A stretch of DNA of 64,000 bases, from NCBI RefSeq assembly GCF_030272615.1, contig NC_081415.1, positions 598,055,335 through 598,119,334 on the forward strand. The letters are read 5' to 3'. This document shows, piece after piece, positions 24,901 through 35,576 of the stretch; position 1 is the stretch's first letter; the number at the start of each line of letters is the position of its first letter. This stretch comes from Cryptomeria japonica. Taxonomy: Eukaryota > Streptophyta > Pinopsida > Cupressales > Cupressaceae. Made by a program: the position numbers and the translations under genes. Below the pieces are notes generated by a model. The model saw only the letters and a program-made list of their open reading frames with translations. It had not been told where the DNA came from and ran no database searches.

Positions 24901-25273
24901 CTTTTACCAAGCATGGTGCATCATTACCAAATCTAACAACACCTCCATCATATTCTTCTAAAGACAAAAACTTTCCCCGATCACCAGTCATGTGGTGAGA
25001 ACAACCACTATCAATAAGCCACTCATTAGAGTTGTCAATGTGAGAGACAAGTGCTTTCTTGTCAGACACTTCTTCCTTTATAGCTACAAACACTATGTCC
25101 TCATTCTCTTCATCCTCAGATTCTTCATCAGTAACACCTTCATCCACTCCAACAAGACAATTTCTTCTATTTCCTCCTTTATACTTTCTAAACCTCTCCG
25201 GTTTATCCTTATTGTCATTGTTAGGATAGTTAACAACTATATGTCCTATCTTAATATAGAAAAATATTTTCAA
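21974..25273 (-). pseudogene. C2 protease, integrase, reverse transcriptase and RNase H (broken)
   Basis: In order: a remnant of the zinc knuckle (IGHIVVNYP), protease with the full motif WLIDSGCSHHMTGD, gag-pre-integrase WIWHRRLCHMNFD, and integrase with Asp in LVHTDLC, Asp in RTDQGGKF and Glu in NGIAERN. RT has KNVIGTRWVFRNKLNEEG, CQMDVKSAFLNG and the active site FVDDIIFGGDD near 22900. RNase H has IFYDNTSAINISKN, and the frame ends LPLHEVN. Most pieces share one frame. A stretch around 23200-23700 is out of frame and stop-rich, and single stops separate other blocks. The protease and RT active sites are unmutated, unlike C1. Confidence 0.9.
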
Positions 25274-26055
25274 GGAAGCTTACCTCTATATTTTCCATTG
25301 CCTTTTGGAAGTCTCTTGGCAAGAAGAGCTTCAAATTCCATCAGAATCTCTTCATCATCCATATCTTTGCATTGCCTAGATTCATAACTGGTACTTACTT
25401 CTTGTCCTTTTCTAGTTGATACAATAGACGCTCTAAAGGCTAACTTAGTCTTCTGAACACTGCCATCATAGCTATTCAACTCATATGCAGTCAACTTTGC
25501 AATGATAGAGTCTAAGAATACCTTGGTTTTGTCAATAGACCGTAGCTCCTGAATAGCAGCAACTCTGATTGCATAGACCTGTAACAATGATCTCAAAAAT
25601 TTACTAACAATGGTGGCATCTTCAATTATTTCACTAGTGCTCTTGATATCTCCAACCACAATCTTGATCCTTATGCCATATTGCTGAATGGTTTCACCTT
25701 CAACCATCCTCATGTCTTTAAATTTTCTTGTAAGGCTCCCTTCCTTAGCTTGCTTGACATGCTCATCATAGCCATAAATAGTTTCCAATGTGTCCCATAC
25801 ATCCTTAGGAGTATCCTTATCTTGTACATCAATGAACTCAATATCAGACAAATTGCTAATAAGGGCTTCCATGACTTGCCCATTTTCTTGAATCTCTCTT
25901 TTTTGATCATCAGTTAGAGTGCCAGTGGTGATTACATAGACATTCTCAACATAGCTCTAGTGTTGAGCACCCAATCTCTTGATATAGATCTTCATTCTGT
26001 CCTTCCATATTGTGAAGTTATCTCTATTGAACTTAGGACCTCCCCTCTTCATCAT
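25270..26055 (-). pseudogene. C2 Gag (broken)
   Basis: The frame starts at ATG 26055 with the copia Gag motif KFNRDNFTIWKDRMK, meets one stop near 25959 (TAG, within GAQH-SYV), and is then open for 200 codons. It covers VWDTLETIYG, the LTRKFKDMRM segment and the region leading to the zinc knuckle. A frame change at about 25270 separates it from pol, and the first cysteines of the knuckle have been lost. Confidence 0.86.
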
Positions 26056-26112
26056 TAAGGCAGGATATTTTACCTCAAGTGGTTAAGCTTATATCACCAA
26101 GGAGCTAGAGTA

Positions 26113-26124
26113 GCTCTGATACCA
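26113..26124 (-). other. C2 primer-binding site (initiator Met tRNA type)
   Basis: The complement reads TGGTATCAGAGC, an exact match to the usual plant copia primer site. It lies 2 bases inside the 5' LTR boundary at 26127. Confidence 0.9.
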
Positions 26125-26126
26125 AT

Positions 26127-27534
26127 TGATGAATAATGAAGAACAACAAATACCCTAACTGATACTAAGAGGGGGGATGAATCAGTACATACGAAAAATT
26201 CTCCACAACTTATCAAGTTAAAACAATGCTAACCGGTTGTCTTCATTACTGAACTTAACCATGGCAATACCGGTTAAACACAGTAAGACTTCAGACAACT
26301 TAAACCCATAAAATTGAATACTTCAAATATCATTCAATACTTGATAACTACTTCACCCATAAACATATGCATGTGGTGTATCAATAATATCATAACCATT
26401 AGCTATGCATGCATAATCACCTAAACAAAGAATACTTAATCATCACATGAAAATGCACAACTCATGACACACAGATTTTTCACGTGGAAACCCAAATGGG
26501 AAAAACCACGGTGGGGATGAATACCCACAATCTTGTTTTGAACTCTTTTGAAGCTTGCTCTATTAGGAGCCTAGTCTGGTTAACAACTTTACAATAAGGT
26601 TTTGCTAGGAACTAATCCTATTAAAGATCACCCAGTTAAGGGATGGCTATATACCCTGTTAAAGGTTACCTCGCTAGAGGATTTAAAGAACTCAATGAAC
26701 TTGAGTCACTTGGTTAGAGGATTTACAGTAAGCCTGTTAAAGCTACCTAGCAAAGGGATATTCCTTCTATTGAAATGGTTAGAAGACAAGAAGTAAAACT
26801 CTGATCCGATAACAACACTATATGCTAAGGCAGATCCTTTTCAGTTCCTCTACTCTGTAGTCACACTCTGCATTTTTCACTCACTGGTATGGCAAGTATC
26901 TCATCACTCAGATACACACACAAATTTTGCCAACAAAAATAATATGAAAACTCATCGATCTTATAGACAAGAATTAGGTCGGTAACATAAACCCTAAACC
27001 CTAAGTATTTTAGGTTTACAATTACAAGCAGTCCAATCCTGACTATCCAATCACTTTACATAGAATGAAACAATATCAAACAAATCACAAGTCACTCTGC
27101 ATTGTCCATTCTTCACTCCACATAGAAATTAGTAACTCGTCACGCTTTCTTCTCATACAGCTAAGAAGAATGTTCATTCCTGAGGTAGACATTTAATGCA
27201 CTTGATCTTCACATGCAAGATCCTCAAGGAAATCCTTCATGTGCACAAAATTGACGTGGAATCTTGATCTCATCCTTATTTCTTAGCTAACTCATCATAG
27301 AATATCATTGGTTACATTGTACAAGCTAGATTGCCAAACCAAAAACCCTAGAGCTGAGACTACCAACTGGTAGTCACACTTAGTGAAACCCTGACACAAA
27401 TTCACTACATTTCTTCATATCGGTTGACCTATACCGCTTCCAATCTTCATACCGTTGCATATCGGTGTACCTGCTTGAGCACATATTGACATCAATGATA
27501 ACATAATTTGTCACCGCTTCATCATATGCCAACA
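26127..27534 (-). repeat. C2 5' LTR
   Basis: A 1408-bp direct repeat of 20215-21642. As read on the plus strand it starts TGATGAATAATGAAGAAC and ends CATATGCCAACA. The two copies differ by scattered substitutions and a short deletion near 26660. Confidence 0.92.
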
Positions 27535-27678
27535 AAAGTAAATTTTAGGCCGATTTGGCTTGGACCATATGTCATTACTGAGGTCTACGAGTCAGGTTAT
27601 TACAAAATAGCAGATATGGAAGGTACGCCTCTTAAGGAACCGATAAATGCTATGCATCTTCGTAGATACCATGCTTAG
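27535..27678 (+). pseudogene. G pol part 4: integrase C-terminal end
   Basis: A short open stretch ending in a stop: FRPIWLGPYVITEVYESGYY, then ADMEGTPLKEPINAMHLRRYH. This is the typical end of Tat-lineage integrase. It marks the natural end of G pol at 27676-27678 and proves that C1 and C2 are insertions in the same gene. Confidence 0.88.
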
Positions 27679-28221
27679 ATGTATTTATTTTCTTTCTCCC
27701 TTGTTAATCCTAAAATTGTATGATGTGTTAGCATGTCTTCATCAAAGCATGTAGTAATAAATTATTATTATTTCATCTATTTTCTCTGTTCTTGACAAAC
27801 ATCTTTTAAAGTTTTGATTGTCTTGAATTCATTATGTAAATTTTTAGGAATTTACATTTTCCTATGTTAGCTTATCATACAATTTTCTTTGTGTGTTTGG
27901 GTTAAGATGCATCATGTTGTGTTTAATTAAAACCTTAATTAGATCACATTAGTTATGCATTTTTAACTTAAACACATCTATATACATCATCAATTGTTGT
28001 ATTTAATTAAATACTTAGTTTTTTCATTAGATCACACATGTATCGGTTTGATCATAGAGCATTGAGAAATCAATCACATAAGAATTAAATTAGACATACA
28101 TGTACATTTCCAACAAAGATCATCGTGTATATATATATATATATATATATATAATCAAATTTTGAAGTACATCATATACAAAATCGACCACTAGATACAA
28201 AATGGGGCCTCTACCATATCA
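27679..28221 (+). other. G spacer between pol and the antisense gene
   Basis: No coding signal on either strand. It is AT-rich and contains a (TA)n run of about 28 bp at 28128-28155, likely polymorphic. Confidence 0.6.
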
Positions 28222-30301
28222 TCACCTTCTATGGATGGCGGCTACCTTAGCCCTCTGGTCCCTACGGTGGTGGCCCCATAGATGTATAGTGGTAGGAAGA
28301 ATATCGTGACTCCTAGATGAGCTCCTTCGATCCTGATCCATAATTATACCCCGGTACATGGCTGACTCCGCACGGACCTCTAATAGCTCATATTGTAGCT
28401 GCTCCCTCTCCTCTTTTTTGATCTCTAGCTTTATCCATGCTGAATCAAATAGATCCACATGTCATACAACACTTCTCTGGGCTCTGTGCATCATTTGTGA
28501 AGACTGAGGAATACTTGAAACAGTGATGATATCAGATAATGTCTACTGGATAAGAGATCACCACTCCTGTACATTGACTGTATAAGAGAGAATAAGGATT
28601 AATTACATAAACATTATTATTGCAAAGAGCTAACATAAATAATACTGAGCCTTTACTTGGGTCTCCCCCCTGCTAGTGTGGATCATTTGTGATAGGGGCA
28701 TGTGTTATAGGTATTCATGGCCTATAGCCTCTCCCCTCTCCATGCTCATAGTGTCTTTATACCTCAGAATGTGGTACTGTCAGATATGATCGGAGTAGGC
28801 TTGAGACCAGCCTTACTAGGTTTGTCTCCTCTCCTCTAATCTCCAACACTAAGGGATCCAGGGCCATGGTGTTATCTCTTGAGTGATGGGGAGATTCATC
28901 CTCCTCTTGTACTCTCTCATCCTCCTCCTATCCTCTCTCTTCATCCTCATCACCCACCTAATCATCCTCCCCATGTCCTCCCTCCCCATATCCATCTCCA
29001 TCATCATCATCATCATCCCCTATTTCCTTCTTCTCTCCCTCCTCCTCTCTCTCATCTTGGTGATCTTTTGTATCTATACCACTCCAATCCTTGAACACCT
29101 CATGGTCCTTCCTAGTGGAATCAATCACTCTCATCCATGGACCGAGATTACCCCTCGGATAGTCTAAAGGAATTACAGCTCTGGGATGATTATTGTCCCA
29201 CCATGTTATGTAACTATGTTGGACTCCCATATCATCATTAAATGGGACCTATACATCTCTCTCCTCATCATCTAAATCTGTCATCTCAACATCATCAATG
29301 GTAGTTCTAGGAATTGCTCCTGGTATCATGGCAACTCGATAATGTCATATGTAGATTGAGATAGGCAAAGGGACACCTTTTTATATCCCAAATTGTTGCC
29401 TAACTCGGTCGAAGTAGAATGGGACTATGATATAACTATGGTGACCCTCTAGGAAGTAGTTCCTCTACTTCAGGCAAAGTTGTCTATGCTGGTCTGGCCA
29501 AGTGACCATCTGCTGGTACGGTCTCCAAGCAATGTTGTCTGACCTCAATCTATCTATGACTACTCTCCAATATAACAAGTCACCCCTCTACCATGGTCTA
29601 GTAAGTGGGTAAGCATAAGACCCAGGCCCATCGATATCCACATCTATTAGTAGTCATGCTAGCCTGGTACATGTGATATGCTCAAACATCTAGATCTGTA
29701 GAAGGGTGCATGTCATCAAACTCCTCCCCTTGCCATAAACATTCATCCTTAGATCGTGGTAGAGATGGGATAGCATGCTTCATCCCCATGATAATATTGT
29801 TTGCCACTCCTCCATCACTTGGATAGCATATGTGAGGCCCCCGTGCATGTGATTGCCTTATCCATTAGGGAATATGGCTAGCCCCATTGTGGCTATCATC
29901 AATCTCCTCATGAGTGGGATGGTGCTAGTGGGATGAGGTAACCAATAAAGTAGTATCCGACCCCTCGTCTCTCCATGCATCGCTCATCTAATTCAATAAA
30001 TAATCTCTCTCCTCAATGATGTTGATGTGCAATCTGTTTGATATCTAATGGTTGATCCTCTGATAGGAAGTATAAGTATGCGATACACATCCTCCAAGGT
30101 GACCGTCATCTCTCCTATAGGAAGGACAAAGGTGGAGGTATCAGGATCCCATCTCTCCATAAGTGCCATGAGCATCATTGGATGGAACTTAATGGATAGA
30201 ATATTACATATATACCACAAGCCTACTGCCTGAAGTAGCTCTTTATCTTCCTATGATAATTGTGGAATCCAGTTTCGTAGATTCTAATACATGAGTCCCA
30301 T
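28222..30301 (-). pseudogene. G antisense plant mobile domain gene (broken)
   Basis: On the strand opposite to G pol, a frame opening at ATG 30301 reads LMALMERWDPDTSTF, then LPIGEMTVTLEDVYRILILP: the diagnostic start of the plant mobile domain. Farther on, LLQI-MFEHI matches the domain's conserved LLQxWxFEHI block, which P1 and P2 also carry. Then come a WMRVIDSTRKDHEVF segment, an Asp/Glu-rich tract (28960-29060) and a coiled-coil-like end (KKEEREQLQYELLEVRAES). Many in-frame stops and at least one frame change (between 28958 and 28458) show it is dead. Domain order is the same as in P1 and P2. It sits between pol and the 3' LTR. Confidence 0.8.
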
Positions 30302-30915
30302 AGTGTGCTCACACATATATGGCAATCTTTGTGAAATAAAAAATCCACAATCAGTACTCTATCCACAAATTCAATCAATTAACTCGGCATATAAATCCTT
30401 ATCCCATGACTACCCTTGGTCACCCTGCCCAAGGACCAAGGTGCCTCAATGGGACCATGGCGCCCAACAAGGATCATGGCACCCTGTTGGGGGTAAGTGT
30501 GCAATCAGGGTTTCTTACCAACTCAAAAAATCAAACTTGGTCAATTGAAAGTCAACAAAAGGTATGCAGGTAGATTAGTGGACTCACCTCATCAAGTGGG
30601 TGATCTGCAATCACAGACTGTCATAGAATCTCCATCCATTTGGGCATCTTGGGTCGTCATTGAGGAATTTTTAGTGCTATATGGGCTCCTCTCTTGAACT
30701 ATGAGATAAAAAGTGTGAATGTGACAAATGAAAGTGTCATTTCACTATTTAAAAAGTATATACTTTTCAAAACCCTAATTCTTCTTTTTTTGTTCAATCA
30801 TTTATATCTTGAGCTAGGGAACTCTGATTTCTACACCATTGGTTGTGTTGGAATTGTGTCAGTTCTCTTTCTTACCAAATGTTCCATGATGCTCTTCAAT
30901 CTTGTATCAAGCTTC
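30302..30915 (+). other. G 3' region upstream of the C3 insertion
   Basis: This holds no coding signal. By position it would contain the promoter of the antisense PMD gene, but I see no clear box. It ends with gcttc (30911-30915), the target duplication of C3; G continues at 57711. Confidence 0.6.
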
Positions 30916-31329
30916 TGTTGGAAACAATTCAACAAACTGAGATGGGGGTGAATCAATTTGCTCTCAAACTCTACACAACTCAAAACTTGAATTCAGATTT
31001 GATAATAAATAATAAAAGCATAAATCAACACCATATCAATAACACACAAAACACCAATATTTTTGACATGGAAAACCTAGTTAAGGGAAAAACCATGGTT
31101 GGAACCTACCCACAATGAGATAATACCCTGTTAGGAGTAAGTGAAAATATTACAATGGGGAGTGCACATGCATTCAGGCACACTGCCTAGAGCTCATTGC
31201 TCAAATCACAAAATAAGAAGGGATACAACCCCGGGGAAGGCTCATTGCCTTATAGAAACATTTGGATTACATCCAAACAATCATGAAATAATGAAATAAC
31301 ATCTTCTCATGCCTAGTTATAGTTTTAGT
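30916..31329 (-). repeat. C3 3' LTR, outer part
   Basis: Aligns base by base with 56345-56757: both begin TGTTGG, contain AACTGAGAnGGGGGTGAA and GACATGGAAAACC, and run to GCCTGGTTATACTTTT-like sequence. It is cut by E at 31330. Confidence 0.9.
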
Positions 31330-31335
31330 TGTAGT

Positions 31336-32917
31336 TGTAGCATAGGAATTAGGAATCATCAAAGCAATATATAAAAAGACATATTAATCATTATTAGCTC
31401 AATCACAAACACACATTGCAATGATCTAATCCTAAGAACACTCAATAGAGACATAAAAACAAAGCATTCAAAAACAAAGATCATGCAAACCAGATGATGA
31501 TTTGGATGCTTCTTCCATGCGGCTCCATTGTTCTTCTTTCCTCTTCAAATGGATTTGTGGATCTCACCTACAAGTGCACACATACAATTGAAAGCAAGAT
31601 GGATATTGGTTTGTTGATCAAGAGTACTAGAAGCATAAATTCGATAGTTTGATTAGGGATCCAGGGATTGATGAAGATCATCCAATTTATAGAGAAATTG
31701 GAGAAATGAACAAATTAGCATGATAGTGATTCGAATAGAAATTCAAATCAATAATAGCAAAATTATGACATGTCTATGACAAATTGCTATGTAAAGGCTT
31801 ATGACAATTCTATGACAAATTTCTATGTCAAGAATTTATGACAATTTATGACAAATTCTATGACAAATTTCTATGTCATTTCCATGAATTTAGGGGGGAA
31901 ATAGGAGGAAATTGAATTTAAGAAATTAGAAAATTAGAGAATTAAGAATTTAGGAATTAAGAAATTGATGGAAATTACTAATTAGTGAATTAATCAATAA
32001 TTTTTCATTTATTAATTAATTCATTCACAAAGAGGAATAATTAGCCAATTAAATGAATATTTAATTGTAATGAGAATACTTAGGATAAATAAGTAATTTA
32101 TTAATCCTAAAGGAAGAAAATGATAAGCAAGGTTAAATGACTACATTGTGAAGCCCTAGAAGGTGAATTAGCAATGCGAGGATGACAATTAGGTCCTGAT
32201 TGAAGATAATTAATGTCGATCATGATTTTGAATTGATAAATGACCAATGCGATAAACAATTTGATTGAGAAATGCGCCAATTGACGAGGAACAATGACAA
32301 ATTGATCCAAATTGACATAATTGAGACAGACAACGATCGATGACAAAAGGACAAGAATCGATGACAAATAGATTGCAAAATGATAGGATTAAAAATGACC
32401 ACGATCGATGAAAAATCAATCGCAAATGAAAAGATTGAACATGACAACAATCGATGACAAATCAATCGTAAAACGACAAGATTGATAAACCAATCGCCAG
32501 ATGATAAGATTGAAAAGAGGACAAAACCCTAATTAGGATTGACGATGTCCAAAATGATAAGATTGATGATAAGATTGATAAGAGAGCAACGATTGATGAC
32601 AAATCGATCGCAAGATTGATAGGAGGACAAAACCCTAATTAGGATTGACGATGTCCAAAATGATGACAAATTAGCATGCACATTGATGCAACAAGATAAG
32701 ATCGATCAAAATCATGATTGGATAATGTTGTCAACAAGACCAAATTTGAGGATGAGATGATTGAAGAATGTAGAGGAATGACTTGATGTTCGCAAATGAT
32801 AAAAACCAAGTGCGAATCATAGGAGAAATGTTAATGCGACGCAAAAACCTAAAATGAGGCAATGCGCAAATGTTAAAGTATGACCTCGCAAGCATTGACC
32901 ATTTTTAGGTATCTACA
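31336..32917 (-). repeat. P2 3' LTR
   Basis: A 1582-bp LTR. On the plus strand it starts TGTAGCATAGG and ends GGTATCTACA. It contains the TATA hairpin near 31678-31697, TTATGACAA repeats (31800-31880) and the ATCGAT repeat block (32220-32600). Confidence 0.93.
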
Positions 32918-32934
32918 TTTTGCCCCTCTTTGAG
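32918..32934 (-). other. P2 polypurine tract
   Basis: The complement reads CTCAAAGAGGGGCAAAA and touches the LTR start TGTAGATACC. It is identical in P1. Confidence 0.82.
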
Positions 32935-33439
32935 ACAATGTGATTATGAGCATTGTTTCAAAGAACAATAATGAAAATGCCCCGGACAATAATAATGACA
33001 TATGCATGCCCCCTCGAGGAATTGGCCGGAAACATGCAGGAAAGAGGCCAATTGATCGATAAAAATGATAGGATCGAACGGACTGACAATCGGAGATCAG
33101 ATGCATGAAGGACAAGTAATGTAAGGTGCACAAGACCATGACCAACATAAAATGGAGAGGATGCACGTCCATCTATGCACTGACAAAGAGCTATAAATGA
33201 GACCAAGAGGGTGAAAATTGCTCATTTGCACTAGTTAAAGAGGAGGATTTGTTGCTCTGGACAAGGACACTTGCAGATAGATGGCGAACATTCCAATGGC
33301 GGATCATCTTGGAGGACATGTACGCACATTCAGATGATCGGACGATGCAGGAGCCGCGGTATGTACCTCGAAAACCCATGTTTTCAATTTGATGAATTTG
33401 ACTCATTTGCGGGGCATTGCGGGGCCCATAGGGGATGCA

Positions 33440-33560
33440 AAAGAGGACTTCTGTGCTTGTGTAGTCTAATTCTGCGCTTGTGTCATTTCTTCTGTGCTTG
33501 TGTAGGAAGACACAAGTGCAATTTACCTGACACAGGTGCAGGTTCTCTGACACAGGCGCA
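33440..33560. repeat. ACACAAGYGCAG repeat cluster upstream of the P2 antisense ORF
   Basis: Copies of TGTGCTTGTGTAG and of its complement CTGACACAGGTGCAG alternate here, about 175-295 bp upstream of the ORF start. The first half is in one orientation and the second half in the other, so the cluster could fold into a hairpin. P1 has the counterpart at 11860-11970. Confidence 0.65.
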
Positions 33561-33734
33561 AGAGTGCATGAAAACCTTAGTTTTGGTCAAAATGACATGC
33601 AAATGGTTGGAAAAGGGGGGATAAGGGTAGGATAGGTCAATGTAGATGAAAAACACCCTGATTGGACATGAAAATGAGGAAATGCAACCCATAGGAGAAA
33701 ACCCTAAAACTGACAAAATGATGCCTCAATTGTG

Positions 33735-35576
33735 ATGCAGAGTCGACAGTATCCGTTGATCACGCGGGAGAACCGACCTGACTGCTTCATGCTATGACAC
33801 AGACTTAGGAGCATAGAGAGAGACACATTAGCAGGACTGGGGATATATTATATCACATACATGCCCGAGATTAGGGAAAACACAGGATTGCTTACCACAT
33901 TGGTAGAGCAATGGCATTCGGAGACCTCCTCATTCCATTTGGCGACTGGAGAGGCGACAGTGACTCTAGAGGACGTATGGCATATCCTCCGCATTCCGAT
34001 ACATGGGGAGATGATAGAGTACGACCCAATGACAGGGAGAGATGCATTGTGTAGACTGTTTGAGTGCAACACAGATGATCTGGACATTGTCAAAAGGGAG
34101 ATTGGCTGGGAGAGCATGGCTTTCGAGTATGATTGATGATATGTGGTGATAGCAGTTGTGATAGCATGTCTTCTAGCAGGTGATAGATGAGGACATGGAT
34201 TCCCTATTGGATGGGGAAGAGTGCTAGAGCAAATGGTGATAGAGGGGACAGTGTACGCATGGGGACCATGTGTATTAGCTATGCTCTATTTTCAGTTGCA
34301 TCAGATAGCGTATCAGGGAGTTCAGACTCTGAGCTGTGGAGTCACATTGCTTCAGGTATGGGCATTTGAGCACATTGCCATATGTCGACCGATTACAAAG
34401 AGACAGGTTGTACCACACCGACCATATGTGTATAGCTATGGGGGAGCACTGAGACAGGGTCCGTTTGGATACATATTATACTGGCGACATGAGCTAGACA
34501 GACTGAGAGAGTTCATATGGAGGCCATATTGAGATTGCCCCAGATGGTCAGATGATCATGAGGAGCTACCATATTGTAGACAAGAAAGGTACCTGATTGG
34601 GTGACCAGTGAACCGCTAGAGAGTGATTGAGATGTACCTACCAGAGAGGGTCAGACGACAGTTTGGAGAGATGCAGGATGTACCTAGAAGGACTGCATGC
34701 TTTGCCCGATCTCACAGAGAGACGAGTCAGTGGGGGAGTATGATTCAGCCACACATAGCATATGCCGACTTTGCACAGCTACAACAGAGATAGTGGGATT
34801 GGTGGTCAGATGTGGTGGATGCTGGGATGACAAAGGAGTATGAGACATGGTTTGCATGACGACGGCCAGTGCCTTTGACTGATCCTGATATTCCAGTACT
34901 GAGGAGACAGGAGGACTTCCCACTCACAGGAGAGGAGGGAGATGATGAGGACAAGGAGGATGATGAGGATGATGAGGATGATGGAGACGGGGACGAGGAT
35001 GAAGCTGATAGTAGGGGGAATGATGACGGAGATGATGGTGAGGAGGACGATGATGAGCCAGACTCAGCTGATCAGGAGACATTGCAGGATATTCCTCTAG
35101 AGCCGGGGACAGCTAGGACAGAGGAGATGGAGATGTGCAGGGCTACCATAGCGAGTCAGCAAGACTATATTGTGACATTGGAGAGACAACATGAGCAGTT
35201 CAGAGCGGAGATAGCCAGACTCATAAAGGCTCGAGATATAGCCATAGCTCAGGCACAGCGAGAGGGACAGAGAGTCACTGAGTTCATTGGGTCGATTAGG
35301 GATGCCAGTGCACGAGAGATGGCACAGATGCTGGTAGAGACCGGAGAGGAGAGACTCTATTGGAGGACACTATATGAGAGTGCAGTTCCACCGGAGTGGA
35401 GAGCACCTTCATATCGAGCACGATCAAGGACAGAGAGCAGGTCACGCTCTCAGAGGTCATTGAGTAGCATAGGAGTGAGTGGACCTATGAGACCACCACA
35501 GCCAAGACCAGGGATAGGAGGGACACCATCTGCGAGACATGGCAGGGATGAGGAGGACAGAGGGAGCACCCAGTGA
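33735..35576 (+). pseudogene. P2 antisense ORF: plant mobile domain protein with acidic, coiled-coil and Arg/Ser-rich tail (stops)
   Basis: A 614-codon frame on the strand opposite to P2. Codons about 45-275 form the plant mobile domain: GLLTTLVEQWHSETSSFHLA, TGEATVTLEDVWHILRIPIH, then a YAWGPCVLAMLY block and LLQVWAFEHIAICRP. After codon 378 come PDIPVLRRQEDF, a run of Asp/Glu (34940-35070), a coiled coil (QHEQFRAEIARLIKARDIAI) and an Arg/Ser-rich tail ending DEEDRGSTQ. Stops lie at 33795, 34134, 34137, 34188, 34530, 34602, 34617, 34791 and 34857, all TGA or TAG and none TAA. No indel breaks the frame, and the last 235 codons are open. Stops at codons 21 and 152 are shared with P1. Confidence 0.83.

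Larger units (their letters stand above)
20215..27534 (-). mobile_element. C2: Ty1/copia element inserted in the G integrase C-terminus
   Basis: C2 is about 7.3 kb, with LTRs at 20215-21642 (3' in its own direction) and 26127-27534 (5'). The LTR begins TGTTGGCATATGATG on the minus strand and ends CATTATTCATCA. Flanking 5-mers are aaagg (20210-20214) and aaagt (27535-27539); with the latter as ancestral, G pol resumes in frame (KEK then VNFRPIWLGPY). Primer site, polypurine tract, gag and pol are all present. No other element interrupts it. It is the most complete copia copy here, although its genes carry stops and shifts. Confidence 0.9.

Noticed and set aside
28222-30301. Host PMD gene of the plant (MAIL-type)
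   Set aside because: It lies inside G between pol and the 3' LTR, has the same tail as the P-element ORFs and is full of stops; cargo of the element is the simpler explanation.
34869-35576. A separate 235-codon gene for the acidic coiled-coil protein
   Set aside because: It is in the same frame as the PMD part upstream, and P1 shows the same continuity; it is the C-terminal part of one interrupted ORF.
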